From contig NZ_RWIN01000051.1 of NCBI RefSeq assembly GCF_009761815.1, positions 62,001 through 126,000 on the forward strand: a stretch of 64,000 bases of DNA, in the 5' to 3' direction. This document shows, piece by piece, positions 25,806 through 35,229 of this stretch. Every line of letters starts with the position of its first letter. Within the stretch, counting starts at the first letter, position 1. The position numbers were made by a program, and so were the translations under genes. Source of the stretch: Pseudomonas sp. PB120. Its GTDB lineage: Bacteria > Pseudomonadota > Gammaproteobacteria > Pseudomonadales > Pseudomonadaceae. Under the pieces are notes generated by a model that did not search any database, was not told the DNA's origin, and saw nothing but the letters and a program-made list of their open reading frames with translations.

Positions 25806-27056
25806 ATGCGAGATGGGGAACAGGTAGAGGTGTTGATAGTCGGGGCAGGTCAGGCCGCAGGTGAACTCGCGGTGGCTCTGCGTCAGGAAGGCCATGCGGG
25901 GCGGATACTGATCGTTGGAGAGGAGAGTTGCTTGCCGTATCAGCGTCCCCCTCTCTCCAAGGCATACCTTGCCGGCATGATCGACCTGCAAGGTTTGTTG
26001 ATTCGACCGCAGACAGCTTACGAGCGCGCCGCTATCGACTTCCTGCTCGATACTCGGGTCGAGTCCATTGACCGCACGACCAAGCAAGTTCGTCTGGCCG
26101 ATGGTCGATGCATCCGTTATGAGCGCCTGGCATTGGCCACGGGGGGCCATGCCCGGCGACTGAGTCTGCCTGGCAGCGATTTGCGAGGGATTCACTATCT
26201 GCGCAATCTCGCAGATGTTGACGACATTCGCCCCCAGTTCCGCCCCGGACGTAAGTTAGTGGTAATAGGCGGCGGCTATGTCGGACTGGAAGTGGCCGCT
26301 GTTGCTGTTCGTGCTGGTCTGCAGGTGACCGTTCTGGAGACCGCCTCCAGAGTATTGGCACGTGTCACGGCACCTCAGCTTTCAGCTTTTTACGAGTCTT
26401 TGCACCGCGAGAATGGCGTGCGGATATTGACAGGTATAGAGGTGCAAGGCTTTGCCCCTGGTGAATGTCCAGTGGGTGTCGGTGAAGTGTTGTGCAAGAG
26501 TGGAGAGCGGATCCAGGCGGATTTTGTCATCGTCGGGATCGGTCTCGTACCCAACGTTGAGCTGGCCCAGGCGGCAGGTTTGCTGGTCGACAATGGCATC
26601 GTTACCGATGAGACCGGACTTACTCAGGACCCGAATATTGTCGCAATAGGCGATTGTGCCAATCAACCGAGTCTCTTCTATGGAAGACGTTTGCGTCTGG
26701 AGTCAGTGCCCAGTGCAGTAGAGCAGGCGCGATGCGCGGCCGCGACGCTCTGCGGCAAACCGAGGCGTAACGATTCGCTACCCTGGTTTTGGTCGGATCA
26801 GTATGACCTCAAGTTGCAGATGGCTGGCTTGTCTCAAGGTTATGAGCGTGTCGTGATACGTGGTTCGTTCGAGCTGCGTTCGTTCGCCGTCTTCTATTTG
26901 CAAGGAGCCAGGATCATTGCTGCGGATGTGGTAGGTCGTCCAGCAGACTTCATGGCAGCCAAGCGCCTGATCGCGGAACGACTGGTGGTGGAGGACGAGA
27001 GGCTGGCCGACGATTCTCAGCCACTCAAAGTGCTATTTGCCAATTCGGTTAATTGA
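25806..27056 (+). CDS. FAD-dependent ferredoxin reductase (putidaredoxin reductase type)
   Basis: 416 residues from the ATG at 25806, which has GAGGAGG seven to nine bases upstream; the open frame extends to 25602 through the promoter. The FAD motif is VLIVGAGQAAGELAVAL (about residue 10), with SCLPYQRPPLSKAYLAG. The NAD(P)H motif is VVIGGGYVGLEVAAVAV (about 150), and VAIGDCANQPS is the second FAD contact. It should reduce the ferredoxin encoded at 22759-23079. It is divergent from the P450 operon, so the three-part electron chain is split over two transcripts sharing one 200-bp promoter. Confidence 0.92.
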   Translation: MRDGEQVEVLIVGAGQAAGELAVALRQEGHAGRILIVGEESCLPYQRPPLSKAYLAGMIDLQGLLIRPQTAYERAAIDFLLDTRVESIDRTTKQVRLADGRCIRYERLALATGGHARRLSLPGSDLRGIHYLRNLADVDDIRPQFRPGRKLVVIGGGYVGLEVAAVAVRAGLQVTVLETASRVLARVTAPQLSAFYESLHRENGVRILTGIEVQGFAPGECPVGVGEVLCKSGERIQADFVIVGIGLVPNVELAQAAGLLVDNGIVTDETGLTQDPNIVAIGDCANQPSLFYGRRLRLESVPSAVEQARCAAATLCGKPRRNDSLPWFWSDQYDLKLQMAGLSQGYERVVIRGSFELRSFAVFYLQGARIIAADVVGRPADFMAAKRLIAERLVVEDERLADDSQPLKVLFANSVN

Positions 27057-27062
27057 GGTGAG

Positions 27063-27091
27063 CCACCAGGCTCAATGTTTGAGCCTGGTGG
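27063..27091. terminator. Strong hairpin between convergent genes
   Basis: Perfect 13-bp stem CCACCAGGCTCAA with TTGAGCCTGGTGG and a 3-base loop. No clear T-run, so terminator activity is probable rather than certain. Confidence 0.6.
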
Positions 27092-27113
27092 TGAGACTTG
27101 CCAGCAACCGCAC

Positions 27114-28463
27114 TTATGCCGATGGCTTGCCTTGCGTCAATACAGAGCGAGCATTGGACAGCTCGAGGAACCCGGCATGGCCGTGGTACCGACCCATGCC
27201 ACTGCCATTGACGCCGCCGAACGGCAGGTTTTTCTCGACGTAGTGCATCATGACGTGATTGATCGTGACGCCGCCTGATGAGCTGCCGTGCAATGTCCGC
27301 TCAACGAAGTTCTCGTCGTCGCTGAACACGTACATGGCCAGGGGTTTGCCGTTGCCATCGATATGTTCGAGCACTTCGTCCAGTTCGTCATAGGCAAGAA
27401 TGGGCAGCACGGGGCCGAAAATTTCCTCCTGCATGATTCGCGCATCCCTGGGGACGTCCACCAACACCGTCGGATGGATCGTAAGGGTTTCGCGATCCGA
27501 CTGACCGCCACACAGAATGCGTGCGCCGCGTTCAAGCGCATCGTTGATGTAGCCCAGTACCCGATCGAAGTTTCGTTCATTGACGATGCGTGGCTGTTTT
27601 TCCAGCTGCAACTGCCCGTTTTCATAAAATTGATGGGCGACCATTGCCTTGACCTTTTCGCCGAATGCTTGTGCGTCGTTGCGCGGAATCCAGGCATGGT
27701 CGACGGAAAGGCAGAGCTGGCCGGAGTTGTTGAAACGTCCGCCAACTACTTTAGCGGCAGCTTGCAGCAACTCGACATCCGGTCCAATGATGGCTGGGCA
27801 TTTACCGCCCAGCTCAAGCGTTACACTGCTCAGGTGCCGTGCAGCGGCTGCCATCACTCGTTTACCGACCGCCGGGCTGCCGGTGAAAAACACGTGATCA
27901 AAGGGCAGTTCCTGTAAGCGTTCTGCAACCTCGATCCCGCCTTCGAACACGGCAACATCATTAGGATTGAAGGCTTCAGCAATCAGCTTTGCAACCACTC
28001 GGCTGGTAGCAGGCGTTAGCTCGTTGGGTTTGATAATCGCGCTATTGCCGGCCGCGATGATCGGCACGAGAGGTGCCATGACCAGGGCGAACGGGAAATT
28101 CCATGCACCCAACAACAGGACGTTGCCGCGAGGCTCATACAAAATGTGTGCAGCGGTATTCGGCAGGTAAGGTGAAGAAGGCACAGGTTTGACGGCCATC
28201 CAGTCGGCCAGATGGGCCACTGCTGTGTCGATATCCCCTAATACCGAGGCGATTTCACCTGACTTGCCACCCGTAGGTGTCTTGCGCAGGTCTTCGAAAA
28301 GCGCCTGTTCGATATCGTCGATGTGCGCCACGATCACTTCGCGAAGTCGCAACAGGCGCGCTTTACGCAGGTCGACTGTTTCATCGCGACGTGCTCGTCG
28401 AGTCTGGCGCTGACTGGTGAAGGTATTTTCGATAGAGGCGTTGAAAGCGGTTTCCAGAGTCAT
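27114..28463 (-). CDS. Aldehyde dehydrogenase, class 3/coniferyl-aldehyde type
   Basis: 449 residues, typical of the short ALDH3-like group. GNVLLLGAWNFPFALVMAPL (113-132), FFTGSPAVGKRV (192-203), catalytic Glu217 in LELGGKCP and catalytic Cys251 in NNSGQLCLSVDH are all present. GAGGAG lies upstream of the ATG. It is 13 bp downstream of the alcohol dehydrogenase, so the pair would turn a primary alcohol into an acid, which the island ligases can activate. True coniferyl aldehyde activity is not implied. Confidence 0.88.
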   Translation of the reverse strand: MTLETAFNASIENTFTSQRQTRRARRDETVDLRKARLLRLREVIVAHIDDIEQALFEDLRKTPTGGKSGEIASVLGDIDTAVAHLADWMAVKPVPSSPYLPNTAAHILYEPRGNVLLLGAWNFPFALVMAPLVPIIAAGNSAIIKPNELTPATSRVVAKLIAEAFNPNDVAVFEGGIEVAERLQELPFDHVFFTGSPAVGKRVMAAAARHLSSVTLELGGKCPAIIGPDVELLQAAAKVVGGRFNNSGQLCLSVDHAWIPRNDAQAFGEKVKAMVAHQFYENGQLQLEKQPRIVNERNFDRVLGYINDALERGARILCGGQSDRETLTIHPTVLVDVPRDARIMQEEIFGPVLPILAYDELDEVLEHIDGNGKPLAMYVFSDDENFVERTLHGSSSGGVTINHVMMHYVEKNLPFGGVNGSGMGRYHGHAGFLELSNARSVLTQGKPSA

Positions 28464-28476
28464 GAATTAAAGCTCC

Positions 28477-29583
28477 TCAAGGCATGCGGATCACGGGCTT
28501 GATGGCAGAACCATCATGGGCGTCGTGGATGGCCTGGTTGATGTCTTTGAAGTCATAGAAACGCAGTAGCTTTTCAACCGGCAGCAGGCCAGCTTTCCAG
28601 TACTCGATGAGTTGAGGGATGAACAATGACGGTACCCCACCTTCGCCCGCCATGATGCTGCCTTTGATTCGGGTATTTCTCGACTGCACTTCCATTGGGT
28701 TGAAGGTGACGCTGGCTTGCGCACCGGCCATGCCCACAAGAACAGCCGTACCGCCGTGTCCCAGCGCCTGGATAGCCTGTTCCATTACCTTTGGAATACC
28801 TGTGGCCTCAACGACACCATCAACCCCGCCACCACTGAGTTCTCGGATAGCCTGGACGGCGTCCTGATCACCGGCATTGATGACATGCGTGGCGCCCAGT
28901 TCGAGGGCAAGCTCCAGTCGGCTTGCGACCCGGTCGACCACAATGCGTTGGGTGCAACCGGCGATTTTTGCCGCCATCAATGCCGACAAGCCCACACCGC
29001 CAGCGCCGAAGAGGGCAAAGCTGGTACCTGCGCGTGGGCGCAAGGTATTGAGCACGGCTCCGGCACCGGTCTGAATACCACAGCCTAAAGGGGCAAGGAT
29101 ATCCAGAGGCAATTGGTCGTCGATTTTGATCACGCTACGCTCGCTGGCCAGACAGTGGCTGGCAAACGAAGACTGGCCCAGAAAACGTGCAAACACCGGC
29201 TTACCGGCCAGTTGATGGGTGCAGCTACCGTCGCTGCAGCGGCCACCCGACATATTCAGTTCGCGAAAGGAGAGGCAGTAAGACGGCTGGCCGGAAATGC
29301 ACTGAGGGCATTTGCCGCATGAAGTGGTGGTCATGATCACATGATCCCCGGGCACAACACGAGTCACTCCCGTACCGACTTTCTCGACAACGCCGGCACC
29401 TTCATGTCCGAGCAGCGCCGGCCACGGCATCTGTGGATTGGCCAATACCGTCAGGTCGGTATGGCACAGTCCTGTGGCAACAATTCTCACCAGCACATCG
29501 CCCGGTCCAGGCTCAACCAGGTCAATTTGCTCCATTTGCAGTGGGGCATTGGTATCGAAAGCCAGCGCGGCTTGAATCTTCAT
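28477..29583 (-). CDS. Zinc-dependent alcohol dehydrogenase (aryl/allyl alcohol type)
   Basis: 368 residues of the MDR superfamily. Catalytic zinc ligands are Cys40 in TGLCHTDL and His60/Glu61 in LLGHEGAG. The structural zinc set is Cys89, Cys92, Cys95 and Cys103. The nucleotide-binding motif is FGAGGVGLSALMAAK. The group includes benzyl-alcohol and geraniol dehydrogenases, which favour cyclic and terpenoid alcohols. It is the first gene of the pair with the aldehyde dehydrogenase, with AAAGGGA before the ATG and the operator copy at 29744-29762 upstream. Confidence 0.88.
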   Translation of the reverse strand: MKIQAALAFDTNAPLQMEQIDLVEPGPGDVLVRIVATGLCHTDLTVLANPQMPWPALLGHEGAGVVEKVGTGVTRVVPGDHVIMTTTSCGKCPQCISGQPSYCLSFRELNMSGGRCSDGSCTHQLAGKPVFARFLGQSSFASHCLASERSVIKIDDQLPLDILAPLGCGIQTGAGAVLNTLRPRAGTSFALFGAGGVGLSALMAAKIAGCTQRIVVDRVASRLELALELGATHVINAGDQDAVQAIRELSGGGVDGVVEATGIPKVMEQAIQALGHGGTAVLVGMAGAQASVTFNPMEVQSRNTRIKGSIMAGEGGVPSLFIPQLIEYWKAGLLPVEKLLRFYDFKDINQAIHDAHDGSAIKPVIRMP

Positions 29584-29743
29584 TGAACGTTCCCTTTAGT
29601 TGTTTTTCGGCGTTTTTGGCGCAGCAGGAGCTCAAGAGTGGCAGGCAGTGATCATGAAAATCATCTGCATGATTGTATCTATATGGCTAAAACAAATCTT
29701 TTGCGATGGCTGGAGCAGAATGCGTGCCTCAGTCCATTGACAC

Positions 29744-29762
29744 CAATGATACACATGATTAT
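29744..29762. promoter_or_regulatory. Candidate island operator (alcohol dehydrogenase/DUF1329 divergent region)
   Basis: The minus strand reads ATAATCATGTGTATCATTG, 16 of 19 with the copy at 1322. A weaker relative, AAAATCATCTGCATGATTG, is at 29657-29675. One site may serve both divergent operons. Confidence 0.55.
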
Positions 29763-29851
29763 TGTGATTACACAATTTCTTGGGAGGACCTTTCCTCTCA
29801 AACATTGGGCTTCTACCCGCCGATAAAACAAACAATAAGCTGGAGACTGCG

Positions 29852-31285
29852 ATGAAGACAGGCAAACCAATCGTCGAAACCGAAGGTGCAGTACGCCTCT
29901 TGTCAAAAGCAGGGGGTGTGCTGGCAGTAGGGTTCACTCTGCTGTTTCATCAAGGGGTTTATGCCACTCCTGGGGTGACGCCTGAAGAGCTGAAACAGCT
30001 GGGAACGACACTCACTCCCTGGGGTTCGGAAATCGCAGGAAATAAGGACGGCACCATCCCTGCCTACACAGGGGGCGTGAAACCGCCAGCGGGTGCGAGC
30101 GCCTCCGACAAGCATCCGCTTGATCCTTTTGCCAATGACAAGCCGGTCGTGACAATCACTCCGGCTAACATGGCGCAATACGCCGATAAGCTGACGCCGG
30201 GTACCCAGGCCTTGCTGAAGCGCTGGCCTGATTACAAACTCAATATCTATCCGACTCGCCGCGGCTTTCCACAGATGGCACCGGATCGAGCTGAAGGCTC
30301 AATCAAAAACGCAGCGAATCCAGAGTGCAAAACCACGGATGATGGCGTTGGATTGCGGGGCTGCTGGTTTGGCACGCCGTTCCCGATTCCCAAGAATGGC
30401 TATCAGGCCATGTGGAACGCCCTGACGCACGAGCAGACCGAATACGAACTGCGGATGCAAAGCTGGATCGTCGACTCGTCGGGCCATCCGACGATGACCA
30501 ACGATTCCATACAGCAGGCTGACTTCCCATTCTGGGATTCGACAGCTGCGCCTTATTCGGGAGTGGCTGAAAACTATTACCGCTTCCTTAACAAGACGAT
30601 TGCGCCTTCACGCGATGCCGGGCAGAAATCCATCGTCTGGTACCCAGCGGAGTTCGATCACAAGGATCAGCGAATCTGGTCTTACACCACTGGCCAGCGC
30701 CGTACCCGTCTCGCGCCGGAACTGACCTACGATACGCCGAGCGCTTCATTGTCCGGGGCGTTGAATTATGACGAACTGGGTCTTTTCGCTGGTCGCATGG
30801 ATCGCTTCGATTTCAAACTGGTTGGGCGTAAGGAGATGTATGTACCTGCCAATCAGTACCGCATGCTGGCAGCGTCGCCAGAGCAAGTGCTCGGTAAGCA
30901 GTTTATCAACCCGGATGTGTCGCGTTGGGAGTTGCGTCGCGTATGGGTAGTAGAAGCAACCCGTAAGGAAGGTAAGCGCCATATTGCCGCCAAGCGCAGG
31001 TTCTTCATCGACGAGGACTCCTGGTCGATTTTGACCGCTGAGTCGGAGGATGATGCCGGTAAGCTGTTCCGGGTGCAGCAATCCAATGGATGGCCGCAAT
31101 ACAATCGCAACGAGTTCGGTGCTGCCGGGAATATGGATTATTCCACTGTCGCCTACGACCTGAGCAAAGGTCAGTACCTGCTCAGCAGCTTCATCGATCC
31201 GGCAAGTGGTTGGGTGAAGCAGGTCAAGCGCTTCCCAGACTTTACTTTCCGCTCGGAATCCATGGCCGGTACCGGCGTTCGCTAA
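29852..31285 (+). CDS. DUF1329 family periplasmic/outer-membrane-associated protein
   Basis: 477 residues from the ATG at 29852 with GGAG six bases upstream. The signal peptide spans about residues 1-38 (GGVLAVGFTLLFHQGVYA, cleaved before TPG). The mature start VTPEELKQLGTTLTPWGSEI and KDGTIPAYTGGVKPP are diagnostic of DUF1329. The family is related to outer-membrane lipoprotein-carrier folds, and it works with DUF1302, YCF48 and MMPL partners in hydrophobic substrate handling (association established, mechanism not). A strong terminator follows. Confidence 0.87.
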   Translation: MKTGKPIVETEGAVRLLSKAGGVLAVGFTLLFHQGVYATPGVTPEELKQLGTTLTPWGSEIAGNKDGTIPAYTGGVKPPAGASASDKHPLDPFANDKPVVTITPANMAQYADKLTPGTQALLKRWPDYKLNIYPTRRGFPQMAPDRAEGSIKNAANPECKTTDDGVGLRGCWFGTPFPIPKNGYQAMWNALTHEQTEYELRMQSWIVDSSGHPTMTNDSIQQADFPFWDSTAAPYSGVAENYYRFLNKTIAPSRDAGQKSIVWYPAEFDHKDQRIWSYTTGQRRTRLAPELTYDTPSASLSGALNYDELGLFAGRMDRFDFKLVGRKEMYVPANQYRMLAASPEQVLGKQFINPDVSRWELRRVWVVEATRKEGKRHIAAKRRFFIDEDSWSILTAESEDDAGKLFRVQQSNGWPQYNRNEFGAAGNMDYSTVAYDLSKGQYLLSSFIDPASGWVKQVKRFPDFTFRSESMAGTGVR

Positions 31286-31298
31286 GCAAACCCCTTCG

Positions 31299-31333
31299 CC
31301 GCGGCACGATTTTTTCGTGCCGCGGTTTTTTTT
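31299..31333 (+). terminator. Rho-independent terminator after DUF1329 gene
   Basis: 11-bp perfect stem CCGCGGCACGA/TCGTGCCGCGG with a T-rich loop, followed by eight T (31326-31333). Confidence 0.92.
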
Positions 31334-31368
31334 CGCCTGCGATTTGTCGAGTCAATGTTCGGTTGACG

Positions 31369-31387
31369 ATAAACATGTATAGGATTA
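31369..31387. promoter_or_regulatory. Candidate island operator before the YCF48/MMPL operon
   Basis: ATAAACATGTATAGGATTA matches 13 of 19 positions of the copy at 1322 and 12 of 19 of the copy at 13861. It runs into the shared leader block. Confidence 0.45.
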
Positions 31388-31491
31388 GTATGATTATGCG
31401 AATTGCTTGGCGCGATTGCTTTGAACGGCTGCCAGGAAATTCGCTTACATCACTCCGCACAACAAGTTTAATAAGAAGTCTGGAGGTTGAA
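31379..31491 (+). repeat. Leader B: promoter/leader block shared with 13870-14029
   Basis: Carries AGGATTAGTATGATT (31381-31395) and, just before the YCF48 ATG, ACTCCGCACAACAAGTTT, an A-rich stretch and TCTGGAGGTTGAAATG, in the order seen before DUF1302. It suggests duplication of a promoter segment so that the envelope genes are made together. Confidence 0.65.
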
Positions 31492-32655
31492 ATGAGCCAT
31501 TTTGGCTTACCTTTATATGCCCGCTGTTTTCGAACAGCCCTGCACATGCAAGGTGCGTCAGCTGCCAATCTCAGATGGATCGGCGGCTGCTTCATCGGCG
31601 CCGCTTTGCTGTTAGGTGCCAATGCGAGCGAGGGCACACGCCCTGCTATCGATCCCTTGTTCACTCCGGTGGTGCAAAGCAATCTGGCGCCTTCCACTCA
31701 GTTGGTCGGTCTGGCCCGTGCCGGGCAACGCCTGGTTGCGGTTGGGTGGCGAGGGCACATCGTTTACTCCGACGATCAAGGTCGCAGCTGGCAGCAGGCC
31801 GATGTGCCGGTCAGTGCCGACCTTACCGCGGTCAACTTTCCTACTGCTGAGTCAGGTTGGGCCGTCGGTCACGGGGGCGTGATTCTGCGTACCCGCGACG
31901 GTGGCAAAACCTGGGTCAAGCAACAGGATGGTTTTGCTACCGGCAAGCTGATGACCAGCTACTACCAGCAGCGCCTTGATCAGGCCAGCGAAGCCGAGCA
32001 GGCGCAATACGCAGGCTTGATGGATCAGGTGCGTCTTAATTACGAGACGGGACCCGAGCAGCCTTGGCTGGATGTGTGGTTCGAAAATGATCAGCACGGG
32101 TACGTGGTCGGTAGCTTCAATCTGATCATGGAAACCCGTGATGGCGGTGAACACTGGACGCCCATGCTCGACCGGATGGATAACCCTGAAGGCCTGCATT
32201 TATCGGCGATCAATGCCGTTGGTGAAGAACTGTATATCGCCTCGGAGCGAGGGACAGTGTTCCGTCTGGATAAAGCCAGTCAGCGCTTCATCGCATTTAA
32301 TTCCGGCTATATCGGAAGCTTCTTCGGCGTGACGGGGGATGCCCGTGCGGTGGTTGCTTACGGCTTGCGCGGTAATGCCTGGCGCAGCCTGGATAAAGGT
32401 GTGACCTGGGAAAAAATCGACACGGGCACGGAGACCACTCTAACGGGAGCCGCCATGCTCGACCACGGACGCGTGGCGGTAGTCAGCCAAGGCGGTACGT
32501 TGCTCCTCGGTGACGCCGCTACCGGTGCTTTGCAGCCAACACAGCTGCTTCGTAGCGTGCCCTTCGCCAATATCGAACCCGCGGCTGCAGACAGTGTGGT
32601 CATCGTCGGCACCCAAGGTGCCCAGCTCGAGCCTTTGCCGGCTTCCGGCAGCTGA
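31492..32655 (+). CDS. YCF48/BNR-repeat beta-propeller protein, exported
   Basis: 387 residues from the ATG at 31492 (GGAGG upstream). The N-terminal export signal ends near residue 43 (FIGAALLLGANAS). Repeats of the form SDDQGRSW, TRDGGKTW, TRDGGEHW and SLDKGVTW are the BNR/Asp-box turns of a beta-propeller related to photosystem assembly factor YCF48. It is followed 30 bp later by the MMPL gene. It probably assists the transport complex in the periplasm. Confidence 0.88.
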   Translation: MSHFGLPLYARCFRTALHMQGASAANLRWIGGCFIGAALLLGANASEGTRPAIDPLFTPVVQSNLAPSTQLVGLARAGQRLVAVGWRGHIVYSDDQGRSWQQADVPVSADLTAVNFPTAESGWAVGHGGVILRTRDGGKTWVKQQDGFATGKLMTSYYQQRLDQASEAEQAQYAGLMDQVRLNYETGPEQPWLDVWFENDQHGYVVGSFNLIMETRDGGEHWTPMLDRMDNPEGLHLSAINAVGEELYIASERGTVFRLDKASQRFIAFNSGYIGSFFGVTGDARAVVAYGLRGNAWRSLDKGVTWEKIDTGTETTLTGAAMLDHGRVAVVSQGGTLLLGDAATGALQPTQLLRSVPFANIEPAAADSVVIVGTQGAQLEPLPASGS

Positions 32656-32685
32656 GGCTGGTGGTATGGAAAATCTGGAGAAATC

Positions 32686-35190
32686 ATGGCTGTAGATACC
32701 GAATCACTTCGCCTGCCCGTGATACGGGACATCAAAGACTTCGACAAAAAATCGGGTGACTGGCTGGAGCGACTGATCTTCAATCATCGCGCCTGGGTGG
32801 TGATGCTGGTTGTGGTCATTACCGTTTTTTTAGGATTGCATGCTTCGCGTCTGACGGTGCAGGCCAGCTTCGATGACATGATTCCTCATTCCCACCCCTA
32901 TATCCGTAACTACCTGGACAACAAGAGCGAACTGAAGGGCTTGGGCAACTCAGTGCGCATCGTGGTCGAAAATACTCAGGGTGATATTTTCGACAAGGAC
33001 TACCTGGCTGTGGTGCGTGATATCAATGACAAGATATTCCTCACGCCAGGCGTGGATCGTGCCTTCATGCGTTCGGTCTGGACGCCAATCGTTCGCTGGA
33101 CCGAAGTGACAGAAGAAGGCTTTCGCGGTGGTCCGGTCATGCCGTTCGACTACGACGCCAAGGAAAAATCAATAGCCCAGTTTCGCACCAATACGCTGCG
33201 CGCCGGTTTGCCTGGAACGTTAGTGGGCAAGGACCTTAAGTCGAGCATGATTTTTGTACCCCTGCTCGATGTCATTCCCGAGACCGGTAAGCCACTGGAT
33301 TACAGTGAGCTTTCGACTTTTCTGGAAAAAGAGATCCGTGACAAGTATCAGGGCGCAAGCGATGGCCACTATCGTGTGCATATCATCGGCTTTGCCAAGC
33401 TGGTAGGCGACCTGATCGACGGGTTGATTCAGGTCATGATGTTTTTCGCCGTTTCGGCCCTGATCGCTTCATTGATCATCTACCTCTATACCCGCGATCT
33501 GCGAAGTACTTTGTTGTTGGTGGTGACAGCGACCATCGGCGTGGTCTGGCTGCTGGGGTTGTTGGAGTTGCTTGGCTACGACCTTAATCCCTATTCGATC
33601 CTTGTCCCTTTCCTGATTTTCGCCATCGGTTTATCCCATGGCGCCCAGAAGATGAACGGGATCATGCAAGACATCGGGCGGGGGACGCATAAGTATGTGG
33701 CTGCCCGTTATACCTTTCGCCGGTTGTTCATGGCCGGGCTGACAGCGCTGATTACCAACGTGGTTGGTTTTGCCGTGCTGATGATCATTGACATACCCGT
33801 GATTCGCGACCTGGCGATGACCACCAGTCTGGGTGTGTTGGTGCTGATCTTCACCAAGCTGTTCTTTATTCCTGTAGCACTTTCCTATATTGGCGTCAGT
33901 CAATCAGCCGCCAAGCGCAGCCTGCGTGAGAATGAGGCCGGACAGGGCATCACGGGCTTTTTGCAACGGTGCACCGAGCGTCGTCTGGCCTTGCCACTCA
34001 CTTTGCTGGCCATTCTGGTTGGCGGGGGTGCCATGGCAATCAGCCTGACCAGCCTGAAGATGGGAGACCTGGATGCAGGGGCGCCCGAGCTGCGTCCTGA
34101 TTCGCGCTTCAATCTGGATGTCGGATACATCAATGAGCATTACGGTATGTCGAGCGATCAATTCGCCGTCATCCTCAAAACCAAAAACGAAGGCATGCGC
34201 GACTATGAATCGTTGGTGGCGCAGGACATTCTGGCCTGGCGTCTGCAACAGCTGCCGTCAGTGCTGGCAACCGCCTCGCTGGCGGGCGGGATTCGGCGAG
34301 TCGCGTCGGGTTCGTTCGAAGGTAATCCGAAGTGGATGACGTTACCGCGCAATACCCAAACGCTCGGTAACGTCACGCAAACCCTGCTGGTGGGCAGCCC
34401 TGAGCTGATGAACCCCAACGCCAGTGTTGCTCCGGTCATTGCCTACCTTAAAGACCATCGCGCTGACACATTGAGTGAAGTGGTCAAGGTGACCGAAAAG
34501 TTTGCCGCGGAGTACAACACACCTGACCGACAGTTTTTGTTGGCAGCAGGTCCGGCCGGTATCGAGGCGGCCACCAACATTGTGGTGAAGCAAGCCAACT
34601 ATCGCATCCTGGGCTTGCTTTATGCCGCTGTCGCGGTCCTGTGTTTCATCACCTTTCGCAGTTGGCGAGCGGTGGTGGTGGCCATGGTGCCGCTGGTGAT
34701 TACTTCATTCCTTTGCGAAGCGTTGATGGTGATGCTGGGTATCGGCGTCAAAGTCGCTACCTTGCCGGTCATTGCCCTGGGCGTCGGCGTCGGCGTTGAT
34801 TACGCCCTGTATTTGTTGTGCGTCCAGTTGGGTGCTCAGCGTCGCGGGATTTCCCTCGCACAGTCCTATGGGCTCGCTCTGAATTTCACAGGCAAGGTTG
34901 TGGCTTTGATTGGTGTGACCATGGCGGCGGGCGTAGTGACCTGGGTCTGGTCGCCGATCAAATTCCAGGCCGACATGGGCATCCTGCTGACGTTCATGTT
35001 CCTCTGGAACATGCTCGGTGCCCTGACGCTGATACCGGCATTGTCGTATTTCCTGTTGCGTGATGTCGGTCGCGACGTCAATGCGCAATCCACCACGGTA
35101 TCGCTTCCCCTGGCAGGGCTCGATCCTGTAGCCGACAGTGGCATGGAGCAGGAAACAGAGCTTCAAAAACGCATGGCCAGCAGAGCTTGA
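32686..35190 (+). CDS. RND superfamily MMPL-type transporter
   Basis: 834 residues. TM1 is AWVVMLVVVITVFLGLHASR (about 37-56), followed by a large periplasmic loop with DDMIPHSHPYIRNYL. TM2-6 lie around residues 240-400, a second loop follows, and TM7-12 are near 640-800 with GVGVGVDYALYLL. This two-half layout is that of hydrophobe/sterol-related MMPL exporters. With YCF48, DUF1329 and DUF1302 it forms the envelope module. Direction (uptake or export) cannot be read from sequence. Confidence 0.88.
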   Translation: MAVDTESLRLPVIRDIKDFDKKSGDWLERLIFNHRAWVVMLVVVITVFLGLHASRLTVQASFDDMIPHSHPYIRNYLDNKSELKGLGNSVRIVVENTQGDIFDKDYLAVVRDINDKIFLTPGVDRAFMRSVWTPIVRWTEVTEEGFRGGPVMPFDYDAKEKSIAQFRTNTLRAGLPGTLVGKDLKSSMIFVPLLDVIPETGKPLDYSELSTFLEKEIRDKYQGASDGHYRVHIIGFAKLVGDLIDGLIQVMMFFAVSALIASLIIYLYTRDLRSTLLLVVTATIGVVWLLGLLELLGYDLNPYSILVPFLIFAIGLSHGAQKMNGIMQDIGRGTHKYVAARYTFRRLFMAGLTALITNVVGFAVLMIIDIPVIRDLAMTTSLGVLVLIFTKLFFIPVALSYIGVSQSAAKRSLRENEAGQGITGFLQRCTERRLALPLTLLAILVGGGAMAISLTSLKMGDLDAGAPELRPDSRFNLDVGYINEHYGMSSDQFAVILKTKNEGMRDYESLVAQDILAWRLQQLPSVLATASLAGGIRRVASGSFEGNPKWMTLPRNTQTLGNVTQTLLVGSPELMNPNASVAPVIAYLKDHRADTLSEVVKVTEKFAAEYNTPDRQFLLAAGPAGIEAATNIVVKQANYRILGLLYAAVAVLCFITFRSWRAVVVAMVPLVITSFLCEALMVMLGIGVKVATLPVIALGVGVGVDYALYLLCVQLGAQRRGISLAQSYGLALNFTGKVVALIGVTMAAGVVTWVWSPIKFQADMGILLTFMFLWNMLGALTLIPALSYFLLRDVGRDVNAQSTTVSLPLAGLDPVADSGMEQETELQKRMASRA

Positions 35191-35229
35191 AGCCTGCGCC
35201 ATTCTTTGATGAGCAAGGAGGAGACTCGC

